Source of the DNA: Halovenus sp. | Lineage (GTDB): Archaea > Halobacteriota > Halobacteria > Halobacteriales > Haloarculaceae | Assembly: GCA_003551945.1 (NCBI GenBank) | Contig: PUNZ01000212.1 | Coordinates: forward strand, 1-19,732 | Direction of reading: 5' to 3' | Length of the DNA stretch: 19,732 nt | Notes under the pieces: model-generated | What the model saw: the letters and a program-made list of their open reading frames with translations, nothing else | Database searches by the model: none | What the model was told of the DNA's origin: nothing | Shown: piece by piece, positions 1 to 6,419 of the stretch | How positions within the stretch are numbered: the stretch's first letter is position 1 | How the letters are laid out: every line of letters starts with the position of its first letter | Made by a program: the position numbers and the translations under genes

Positions 1-178
1 ACGTAGTGTGGCGGTAGGCTGTCAGTCCACAGGTCCATCTGCAACACTATCTAGGCGGAAAGAGTAAAGCAGTCACGGTCTCGCAAGGGTGTTCAGCCGT
101 GGGTTGTGGGCCAAACACCAGCGTGCCAAAACCGGTGAAGTGGTGGCACATCTGTGTGGGTGCGCGGCGCGAGATGAC

Positions 179-216
179 GTACCCATGCACGGGTCGGTCC
201 GTGCACTAAAGGGTAC
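179..216. repeat. Long interrupted hairpin
   Basis: The outer arms GTACCC (179-184) and GGGTAC (211-216) and the inner arms TGCACGG (186-192) and CCGTGCA (199-205) are perfect complements, giving 13 base pairs with a one-versus-five-base internal loop and a six-base terminal loop (GTCGGT). It is the strongest single stem in the gene-free left end. Confidence 0.6.
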
Positions 217-330
217 AACCCCACAGAGCAAAAGTTTTGCCAGACAGACAGTGGAGATTCGATTCAGCCGAGAAAGACGCTCAAACCACGATATAGCGGC
301 CGTATACGAAACGCGTCAGGTACAACTAAG

Positions 331-358
331 TGGACAAGTGTCCAGCAGATATAAGTAC
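331..358 (-). promoter_or_regulatory. Putative promoter with palindromic operator downstream of cofC
   Basis: Read on the minus strand, TACTTATAT (357-349) is a good haloarchaeal TATA-like element just after the cofC stop codon. Between it and the start point expected near 327 lies the perfect palindrome TGGACA-AG-TGTCCA (331-344), in a position where a bound repressor would block initiation. The transcript would run leftward through the hairpin-rich region. This rests on pattern and spacing only. Confidence 0.35.
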
Positions 359-364
359 GAACTA

Positions 365-976
365 TTACTTTCTCACAGCAGTCGCTCTCCCATCTCGGTG
401 GACAAGCGCAAATCCAGCGTTGTGGAGCCACGTCGCCGCGCGACCCTCACTGTGTAACAAGACTTCAGCCAAGTCCCCTGGGTCGTCGATATCGACAGCA
501 AGGCGAAATGAGTCCACCGTCTCAACTGAGAGCCCCTGTTCGTCAGCGATTGTCAGATGTTTCCGATAGGAGCCATCATGGTAATCAACGAAGAACTCCG
601 GAGCCTGGGTGACAAATGCGTTCGTCCCCCCACCAAGACCTGGCGCAAGCACAACGTCGACAGCGGATGCGCAAAGACGCTGTATGCTTTCTGCAGTCAC
701 GAGTGGGAGGTCCGACATCACAACGGCAAGCGGAAGCGACCGGTCTGAAAGTGCAGCGTTGACAGCGGTTGACAGCGGTCGGTCATCAACAGTGACCGGG
801 ACATCCACCGCAACGTCAGCCGTCGCAAGCAACTCCGGTGTGTGACCAGCAGCCCTAATTGCCGCACAAACGTCGTGACACATCGCAGCGGCAAACTCGC
901 TTCGCTCAGCAGATGACAGTACTGACGACAGCCGCGTATTTGGGTTCGCTGTATCAAACGGAACGAGTATCCGCAT
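365..976 (-). CDS. cofC: 2-phospho-L-lactate guanylyltransferase
   Basis: CofC activates 2-phospho-L-lactate with GTP, giving the lactyl-diphospho-guanosine used to build the side chain of the deazaflavin cofactor F420. The product is 203 residues, about the family length. It opens with MRILVPFDTANPNTRLSSVL, the nucleotide-binding N-terminus of this cytoplasmic nucleotidyltransferase family, followed by SDLPL (88-92), a glycine-rich GLGGGTN loop (113-119) and a late DIDDPGDLAEVLLH segment (162-175). The frame stays open 26 codons upstream to 1054, but that part lies in the upstream gene and lacks family character, so I take the ATG at 976. It follows the upstream membrane-protein gene by 19 bases and is probably co-transcribed with it and cetZ1. 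The usual partner cofG is not visible; it may lie beyond the left edge. Confidence 0.92.
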   Translation of the reverse strand: MRILVPFDTANPNTRLSSVLSSAERSEFAAAMCHDVCAAIRAAGHTPELLATADVAVDVPVTVDDRPLSTAVNAALSDRSLPLAVVMSDLPLVTAESIQRLCASAVDVVLAPGLGGGTNAFVTQAPEFFVDYHDGSYRKHLTIADEQGLSVETVDSFRLAVDIDDPGDLAEVLLHSEGRAATWLHNAGFALVHRDGRATAVRK

Positions 977-995
977 CAGTAAAAGGGACTCACGC

Positions 996-1739
996 TTACT
1001 GCAGTTTGTAAGTATCCTGCTGGCGGGACCGCCAGTAATAGACACCACCGCCAATCAGTGCAACAACACCAAGGACAGCACCACCAGTCAACAGCAGCTG
1101 CAACATCTGTCCTTCGCTTTCGGCCTCATCCTGTGCATCCTGTGCGGTCTCGATTGCGCTCTCGAACTCACCGCTGTTGTAAAGCGTCACTGCACGGTCG
1201 AAGTTCGATTGTGCACCATCGCTGCTTGAACCTTCGACAGCCTCGCGAGCGTCATCAAGTGCCTGTCGTGCTTCCTGACTATCTTCGGTGTATCGGTGAA
1301 TCTCCCACGTACCGACGCTAGCCCCGTCCTCTCTGACGGAGAGCGCCATCACGTGTTCCGTATCAGGATTTTCGTAATCGAATTCAGTTATTTCAGGAAT
1401 ATCCCCGTTGGCTTCAATTTCAACTTCGCTGTGTTGGTCAGGGTCAACCTCGACTTCCGCGGTCTCACCTGAATCAGACTCCTCAGCGCCTGGCCCGCTC
1501 GCCGTTATCGAAACGACAGCGTCATCGAGGTCGGACTCGGCTTCGACTGTCGACGGAGAGTTCTGGTCGACATCATAGGAGACAGTTACGGTCTCCGTCG
1601 TTCCAACCTCGGCTTCTTCCGGAACATTGTCCTCGTTGAAATCAATAGCCATTGCTGTTCCCGCCACGCCCAACGCAAGGGCGAGCAATACCGCCAGCAC
1701 CACGACTCTAGAAGAGCGGATCCAACTCATCTTCTTCAT
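996..1739 (-). CDS. Signal-peptide, single-TM-anchored protein of unknown function
   Basis: I do not recognise a named family. The 247-residue product has a basic start (K2, K3, R8, R11), a hydrophobic segment at about 12-28 and a possible cleavage site after AMA (29-31). A very acidic, beta-rich region at 32-150 follows, then an alpha-helical alanine/glutamate-rich stretch at 154-210 resembling a short TPR-like or coiled segment. A C-terminal membrane helix (about 212-236) ends in a short RSRQQDTYKLQ tail. The predicted topology puts the large domain outside the cell and the tail inside. The ATG at 1739 lies inside the end of cetZ1 (32-base overlap); an in-frame ATG at 1730 is an alternative start. 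Neither has a clear ribosome binding site, so translation is probably coupled to cetZ1. From memory, a similar small gene sits between cetZ1 and cofC in Haloferax volcanii, which suggests a conserved partner of the CetZ1 locus. That is inference. Confidence 0.85.
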   Translation of the reverse strand: MKKMSWIRSSRVVVLAVLLALALGVAGTAMAIDFNEDNVPEEAEVGTTETVTVSYDVDQNSPSTVEAESDLDDAVVSITASGPGAEESDSGETAEVEVDPDQHSEVEIEANGDIPEITEFDYENPDTEHVMALSVREDGASVGTWEIHRYTEDSQEARQALDDAREAVEGSSSDGAQSNFDRAVTLYNSGEFESAIETAQDAQDEAESEGQMLQLLLTGGAVLGVVALIGGGVYYWRSRQQDTYKLQ

Positions 1740-2880
1740 CTTCGACCAAGGTCTCTAAATTCTCTTCGCTCTCGGATTGGATGGTGTCAATGTTCTCCTG
1801 TGCCTCGATAGCAACCTGCTGGAGTTCTTTAATCCGTGGCACATTGTGGACACCTGAGAGGAGGACTGCCGCAGCGACGTTTGGCTCGTTGAGCGGATAA
1901 TCTCCGCCACGAACCTCCATGCTGCCGGTCTGCTCTTCGAGCCATTTGCGTCCGCGCTCGATTCCTTTGCGGTTGAGATGCTGTGGTGGTCCGGAAACGA
2001 CGAGCAACGCGCGCTCAACGCCATCAATCTCACAGGGAAGCGTCAACCGGCCAAGGGCAGCCTTACGCACGAGCGAGGTAATTCGACTCGTCGTACTGGC
2101 GCTGTCTACCTCGGTGTTGTTGCCACCTTTGAACCGTGACAGGAGGCCCCCGGAGTTCTGTGGCTGAACGGATTCGGCATCGTAGCCAACGGTGGAAACA
2201 CCGCCACCGGAAAGAGTGTTGATAATCTCAGAGGAGTCCACAACGCTCTCTGCGACGTTGTCGCCTGCGCTGACTTCGCCAGCGCCAAAGAGCACGCCAA
2301 ACCGACGGACAATTTCGTCGTTGATTTTGTCGTAGCCGCCTTCGACCGATTCGCCGGTTTTTCGCCAGGCATCGTTATCGAACACGAGGAGGTTGTCGAC
2401 TTCGCGGACGAACGTCTGGAACGACCGCGCCGCGTTGAGCGTGTAGATACCACCTTCGTCTCCGCCAGGAAGGACGCCCAGTCCGTAGACTGGTTCGGTG
2501 TAAATCCGTTTGAGATGTTTCGCCAGCACTGGCGACCCACCGGAACCGGTCCCGCCGCCGAGACCAGCAACAATCAAAAAGGCATCAATCTCGTGAACCG
2601 GAATATTATCGACCGCACCCTGCACCTCATCAATATCTTCTTCGGCGATTTCCGCGCCAAGTTCGTTGTCGGCACCGACGCCGTGTCCTTTTACTCGTGC
2701 CTGGCCGATGAGGACCCGGTGTTCCTCCGGAATCCGCTCCAGACCGAGCAAATCTGCTCGTGCACTGTTGACGGCGATAGCGGATCGAACGATGCCGCTC
2801 CCGGTACGTTCGTCGTACTCTAGGAACTTATCGACGATTTTCCCGCCCGCCTGGCCGAAGCCAATCATCGCGAGTTTCAT
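1708..2880 (-). CDS. cetZ1: Tubulin/FtsZ-superfamily cytoskeletal GTPase CetZ1
   Basis: CetZ proteins are archaeal tubulin-superfamily GTPases; in Haloferax volcanii CetZ1 is needed for rod development and motility rather than for division itself. The 390-residue product starts with the CetZ signature MKLAMIGFGQAGGKIVDKF (nucleotide-binding loop T1) and carries the GTPase loop GLGGGTGSGG at 107-116. Its T7-loop region, VVDSSEIINTL (213-223), contains E218, the position known to be catalytic in CetZ1. The sequence is otherwise very close to CetZ1 as I know it, including the acidic tail ending DELDPLF. The start at 2880 places the first motif at the N-terminus. It is the first gene of a cluster with the overlapping membrane protein and cofC, and its promoter region carries a striking 9-bp palindrome. 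Confidence 0.95.
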   Translation of the reverse strand: MKLAMIGFGQAGGKIVDKFLEYDERTGSGIVRSAIAVNSARADLLGLERIPEEHRVLIGQARVKGHGVGADNELGAEIAEEDIDEVQGAVDNIPVHEIDAFLIVAGLGGGTGSGGSPVLAKHLKRIYTEPVYGLGVLPGGDEGGIYTLNAARSFQTFVREVDNLLVFDNDAWRKTGESVEGGYDKINDEIVRRFGVLFGAGEVSAGDNVAESVVDSSEIINTLSGGGVSTVGYDAESVQPQNSGGLLSRFKGGNNTEVDSASTTSRITSLVRKAALGRLTLPCEIDGVERALLVVSGPPQHLNRKGIERGRKWLEEQTGSMEVRGGDYPLNEPNVAAAVLLSGVHNVPRIKELQQVAIEAQENIDTIQSESEENLETLVEDEEDELDPLF

Positions 2881-2884
2881 AACT

Positions 2885-2920
2885 ATGGTATAGCGAAACC
2901 TATACCATCGTACGCTTAAG
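2885..2920 (-). promoter_or_regulatory. cetZ1 promoter region with 9-bp perfect palindrome
   Basis: ATGGTATAG (2885-2893) and CTATACCAT (2900-2908) are perfect complements separated by CGAAAC. Read toward cetZ1, the right arm contains GGTATAGG, whose centre lies about 24 bases upstream of the cetZ1 ATG, the right distance for a TATA box of a leaderless mRNA. A second candidate, CTTAAG, lies at 2914-2919; using it would put the palindrome over the start point. Either way the palindrome lies on the core promoter, as an operator would. The gap to the epimerase stop codon is 87 bases. Confidence 0.5.
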
Positions 2921-2967
2921 TGTTTTGTCCGGTTATCAGCAATAATAGCCGGTACGCATATGTGACC

Positions 2968-4017
2968 TTAGCGCACAGCACCAGTGCCGTGTGTGACATT
3001 CGCAAGTTTGAGCGTCGCTGTCTCGAACTCGAAGCCGCTGCACGGATCCTCCGCTAGCAATAATGAGCCATCCAAGTCTGCATACGAGACAAGCGGTGAG
3101 AGCTGTGCCGCACCGGCGATTGCAGCGTTGCTCTCGACCATACAGCCGAGCATCACGGACAAACCGTGAGCATGCGCCGCCTCAATCTGACGAAGTGCTG
3201 GCCTGATTCCGCCGCATTTCATGAGTTTGACGACCACAATATCGACCGCGTCCGCAACCGTACCGACATCTGCAGCGGTCACACACGACTCATCCGCAGC
3301 AACAGGGAATGGTGTCTCCTGCGTGACTCGTTGCAACCCCTCAGTATCATCTGCGATAACGGGCTGTTCGAGGAACTCGATGTCACACGAATGTAGCCAC
3401 GCAGCGTTTTCGATTGCTTCGTCAGGACTCCACGCACAGTTTGCATCGACTCGGATGCGTACCTCGGGGGCAGCCTCACGAACTGCTTCAAGTCGCTCTT
3501 GGTCGTTATCGGTACCGAGCTTGACCTTCAGGATAGGATAGCCGTGCTCGGCAATCTCGGCTGCCTGAGCGGCCATCTCCTCGGGACTGTCGATGCCGAC
3601 CGTATAGGAGGTTGCCGGGGCGAGCGTCGGGTCAAGCCCCCACTGCTGATAGAGCGGTTCTGCACGCTGTTTCGCCGCAAGGTCGTGGACAGCAACGGAG
3701 ACAGCAGCACGTGCAGCGGCCTCACCCGGGGCGGCTTCAAGCAGTTCACGTTCCAGCCGCTGTTGTGCAAACGGACTCTCAATCGCTTCAGCAACCGCAC
3801 ACAGTTCGGGAAGAACCGACTCGACGCTGTCTGGTGTTTCGTCGTAATATGCTGCGGGTGCCGCTGCTCCGACACCGGTTCGTCCCGTCTCGTCAGTGAC
3901 CGTTACAAGGTGGTTCGTGGCTGTCGAGGTAGTGCCCCTGGCGATAGTGAACTCACGAGCAAGCGGGAGTTCGACCCGTTCAAAATCGACCGAGGCGATT
4001 GGTGAGTCAGCAGTCAT
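2968..4017 (-). CDS. Enolase-superfamily dipeptide epimerase-like protein
   Basis: The 349-residue protein has the full enolase-superfamily (muconate-lactonizing subgroup) catalytic set. The KVK motif is at 164-166, with K166 as one acid/base. Metal ligands are D191 in RVDANCAW, E217 in EFLEQP and D242 in ADES. The opposite lysine is K264 in VVKLMKCGG. A DLD motif (314-316) in the last barrel strand resembles the DxD that binds the substrate amino group in L-Ala-D/L-Glu-type dipeptide epimerases, so a dipeptide or N-acyl amino acid racemase/epimerase fits best. o-Succinylbenzoate synthase is the main alternative. Haloarchaea lack peptidoglycan, so a murein-peptide substrate is unlikely and the true substrate is open. 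The ATG is only two bases after the aldo/keto reductase stop, indicating one operon. Confidence 0.85.
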   Translation of the reverse strand: MTADSPIASVDFERVELPLAREFTIARGTTSTATNHLVTVTDETGRTGVGAAAPAAYYDETPDSVESVLPELCAVAEAIESPFAQQRLERELLEAAPGEAAARAAVSVAVHDLAAKQRAEPLYQQWGLDPTLAPATSYTVGIDSPEEMAAQAAEIAEHGYPILKVKLGTDNDQERLEAVREAAPEVRIRVDANCAWSPDEAIENAAWLHSCDIEFLEQPVIADDTEGLQRVTQETPFPVAADESCVTAADVGTVADAVDIVVVKLMKCGGIRPALRQIEAAHAHGLSVMLGCMVESNAAIAGAAQLSPLVSYADLDGSLLLAEDPCSGFEFETATLKLANVTHGTGAVR

Positions 4018-4019
4018 CG

Positions 4020-5021
4020 TTACAGGATAGATTCAACAACTCCTGGTTTCGATTCTTCGAGCCGTTCAAACTGGTCATCCGAGAGTGAGACCGTCGCTGC
4101 CCTGAGATTTTCCTCCAGTTGGTCAACCGTCCGCGCCCCGATAATTGGTGCTGTCAGGTCTGGATGATGGGTCTGGTAGGCAATTGCGACCTGTGCCGGT
4201 GATGCACCGACTTCCTCGCCAACTTCGGTAACGACATCAAGTACATCAAAGTTTTCATCAGTGAGATACCGGTCTGCCCATCCCTCGCTGTCCGACGCTG
4301 TTGAATCCGTGGGAAGGTCGCCATCACGTTCGTATTTCCCGGTCAGGAATCCTTGTCCGAGCGGACTCCACGGACAGATACCCAGGCCGTATTCCCGGCA
4401 CATCTCCAGATACTCGCCCTCAATCTCCCGATTGACGAGGTTATATCGGGGCTGTGTCACGGTAAAGGGCTCCCAGCCGTACTGGCGGGCCAACTCGTTC
4501 GCTTTGACGAGTTTCCAGGCGTTCGGCCGGAAGGTTGAGGCACCGAGATAATTTACTTTGCCATCCTGGACGAATCCATCGAGCGTGCGCATGAACTCCC
4601 GCGCCGGCGTTTCGTCGTCCCAGCGGTGAATATACAGCAAGTCGAGATAATCGGTGTCGAGCCGGTCAAGAATCAGGTCAATCTGACGGCGCAGATGTTT
4701 TCGGTTGAGCCCGCTTGCGTTCGGGTCATCCTCTCTAGTCGGCCAGTAGATTTTCGATGCGATGACGAAATCCTCGCGGTCGCGGTCTGCAAGCCACTCC
4801 CCAATCCAGCGCTCGCTGTCACCCTGTCCGTACATATCAGCGGTGTCAATAAACTGCCCGCCGGCAGCCTCGTAGGTGTCGAGTAAGGTGTGGGCCTGCT
4901 CGCGGTCGATTTCGAGATTTCCGGCATCGGTTTCACGGCCAAATCGCCACGTTCCAAAGGAAATTTCGCTGACTTCGAGCCCGGTTCGACCCAGTGAGAC
5001 AGTATCAAGTGTCAGGTCCAT
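4020..5021 (-). CDS. Aldo/keto reductase
   Basis: This is a cytoplasmic NADPH-dependent carbonyl reductase of the aldo/keto reductase superfamily, 333 residues. The catalytic tetrad is complete: D59 and Y64 in FIDTADMYGQG, K90 in IASKIYW, and H132 in LLYIHRWD. The N-terminal LGRTGLEVSEISFGTW and the late cofactor-binding PIIGARTVDQLEENL are typical of the YajO/Tas-like branch. The substrate cannot be told from sequence. I chose the ATG at 5021 because GGAG sits six bases upstream of it and the family homology begins there; an in-frame GTG at 5033 would add four residues. It follows sufS by 32 bases and precedes the epimerase by two, so the three genes are probably co-transcribed. Confidence 0.93.
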   Translation of the reverse strand: MDLTLDTVSLGRTGLEVSEISFGTWRFGRETDAGNLEIDREQAHTLLDTYEAAGGQFIDTADMYGQGDSERWIGEWLADRDREDFVIASKIYWPTREDDPNASGLNRKHLRRQIDLILDRLDTDYLDLLYIHRWDDETPAREFMRTLDGFVQDGKVNYLGASTFRPNAWKLVKANELARQYGWEPFTVTQPRYNLVNREIEGEYLEMCREYGLGICPWSPLGQGFLTGKYERDGDLPTDSTASDSEGWADRYLTDENFDVLDVVTEVGEEVGASPAQVAIAYQTHHPDLTAPIIGARTVDQLEENLRAATVSLSDDQFERLEESKPGVVESIL

Positions 5022-5053
5022 ACCGGACTCCACGGACGGGAAGGGTAGAAAAG

Positions 5054-6301
5054 TTATGCAAAGAGTTGCCGGGCGTCGTCAAGTGCCTCGACCATCACGT
5101 CGATTTCCGCTTTTGTATTGTAGACATAAAACGACGCCCGCGCAGTGGCGGTTATGCCGAGTTTCTCGTGAAGTGGCTGTGTACAGTGGTGACCGGCGCG
5201 AATCGCAACTGCATAATCGTTGAGAATCTCCGAAAGGTCGTGTGCGTGGACATCCTCGACTTCGAAGGCAACGAGTCCCCCGCGCTGTTCGCCTTTCCCG
5301 GGACCGAGGACATGAATGTCGTCGAACTCAGCAAACCGTTCAAGCGTATACTGCGCAAGTTCGTTTTCGTGGCGCTCAATCGCTTCAAGCCCAATATCAT
5401 CCAGATAATCGGCCGCCTCAGCGAGCGCAATCCCCTGACAGATAGCGGGCGTCCCGGCCTCGTATTTCCACGGGAGTTCGTTCCACGTCGCATCCTCGTA
5501 GGTGACGCGGCGAATCATCTCCCCACCATAGAGGAATGGCTCCATCTCCTCAAGCAGGTGTTGTTTGCCATAGAGGCCCCCAATTCCGGTCGGGCCAGCC
5601 ATCTTGTGTCCGGAGAAGGCATAGAAATCCGCATCGATGGCCTCGACATCGACCGGCATCGTCGGGACGGCCTGCGCCCCGTCGACGAAGATGTAGGCGT
5701 CGTGGTCGTGTGCGAGGTCGGCGAGTTCGCGCACAGGGTTGATAGTCCCCAGCGTGTTTGAAACGTGAACAACGCTGACGAGTTCGGTATCATCCGTGAT
5801 GAGTTCTGCCGCATGGTCCATATCAAGCTGGCCGTCCTCAGTTACTCGGATATACCGAATATCCGCGCCGGTTCGTTTCGCAATCTGTTGCCACGTGACG
5901 AGCGAGGAGTGGTGTTCCATCTCCGTCGTGACGATTTCGTCGCCGGGACCAAGTTCCTCAAGCCCCCATGAGTAGGCAATCAGGTTCTCTGATTCCGTCG
6001 TATTCCGGGTGAAAATCATCTCCTTTCGGCCGCCGCTTGCCCCGATAAACTCCGCAAGGCGGTCGTGTGCCTCTTCGTAGGCGACGCTTGCCTCCTGACT
6101 CAACTGGTGGAGTCCGCGGTGGATGTTGGCGTTTGTATGGCGGTAATAGTCGGCGATTGTTTCAATGACCGGTTCTGGGGTCTGCGTGGTCGCAGCGTTA
6201 TCGAGATAGACCAACTGCTCCCCGCCGAACTCCCGCTCAAGTATCGGAAAATCAGCGCGAATCGACTCGACATCGATGATGTCGGACTCTGAAGTTGCCA
6301 T
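5054..6301 (-). CDS. sufS: SufS-type cysteine desulfurase
   Basis: SufS is a PLP enzyme that converts cysteine to alanine and passes the sulfur, as a persulfide, to iron-sulfur cluster assembly. The 415-residue product has the class-II desulfurase pattern: YLDNAATTQTP (32-42), an HRGLHQLS helix (61-68), TEMEHHSS (126-133), the PLP-binding lysine K233 in FSGHKMAGPTGIGG, and the reactive cysteine C373 in RAGHHCTQPLH. The RAGHHC context is that of SufS rather than IscS. The open frame runs on upstream to 6703, but this reads through the divergent hydrolase gene and has no family similarity, so the ATG at 6301 is the start. SufBCD are not nearby. It heads the cluster with the reductase and the epimerase, and its promoter carries two palindromes. 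Confidence 0.95.
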   Translation of the reverse strand: MATSESDIIDVESIRADFPILEREFGGEQLVYLDNAATTQTPEPVIETIADYYRHTNANIHRGLHQLSQEASVAYEEAHDRLAEFIGASGGRKEMIFTRNTTESENLIAYSWGLEELGPGDEIVTTEMEHHSSLVTWQQIAKRTGADIRYIRVTEDGQLDMDHAAELITDDTELVSVVHVSNTLGTINPVRELADLAHDHDAYIFVDGAQAVPTMPVDVEAIDADFYAFSGHKMAGPTGIGGLYGKQHLLEEMEPFLYGGEMIRRVTYEDATWNELPWKYEAGTPAICQGIALAEAADYLDDIGLEAIERHENELAQYTLERFAEFDDIHVLGPGKGEQRGGLVAFEVEDVHAHDLSEILNDYAVAIRAGHHCTQPLHEKLGITATARASFYVYNTKAEIDVMVEALDDARQLFA

Positions 6302-6419
6302 TGACAGTATTTGGGTCCGAACGGACAACATTATTTCGGTTTGCCGAAACTCTGCTTTCATTCTGCGTAAAGAGTCGGGAGCCGAAACGCTTAGCCACCT
6401 CTCGGCAAAATACCATCGT
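6302..6419. promoter_or_regulatory. Divergent sufS / hydrolase promoter region
   Basis: Toward sufS, CGAAATAATG (minus strand, about 6328-6337) resembles a BRE plus TATA box and would start transcription near 6304, almost at the ATG. Its upstream half lies inside the perfect palindrome TTTCGG-TTTG-CCGAAA (6334-6349). A second palindrome, GTCCG-AA-CGGAC (6315-6326), lies between TATA and start point. Toward the hydrolase, GCCGAAACGCTTAG (6381-6394) is a BRE/TATA pair about 27 bases before the ATG at 6420, implying a leaderless mRNA. Confidence 0.5.

Larger units (their letters stand above)
1..364. other. Gene-free region with nested inverted repeats; possible structured RNA or leader
   Basis: No open frame here looks like a haloarchaeal protein: the one frame that is open on the plus strand has a basic, mixed composition unlike the acidic neighbours. 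The region is instead rich in inverted repeats: 88-93 with 114-119, 123-128 with 144-149, 155-160 with 220-225, and a 13-bp interrupted stem at 179-216. All are perfect within their arms, and the 179-216 stem sits inside the 155-225 pairing. Stems read the same on both strands, so they do not give a direction. A TATA-like element at about 350-358 would drive a minus-strand transcript from about 327 through the region. I could not match it to tRNA, RNase P RNA, SRP RNA or rRNA signatures. It may be an untranslated leader of a gene beyond the left edge. Confidence 0.35.

Noticed and set aside
251..272. tRNA T-arm-like TTCGATT
   Set aside because: The flanking five bases do not pair and no acceptor, D or anticodon arms can be placed around it.
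1..364. RNase P RNA or SRP RNA in the left region
   Set aside because: I could not find the conserved RNase P blocks or the SRP helix-8 loop sequences on either strand.
89..457. Open frame of 122 codons on the plus strand
   Set aside because: It overlaps the cofC 3' end, is basic and of mixed composition, and has no recognisable motif; the inverted repeats explain the region better.
758..777. Tandem ten-base repeat GTTGACAGCG
   Set aside because: It lies inside cofC in a conserved-length segment and is only two copies; codon-level chance is enough.
3499..4005. Open frame of 168 codons on the plus strand inside the epimerase
   Set aside because: The epimerase has its full catalytic set in the other strand; this frame has a cysteine- and arginine-rich translation with no family.
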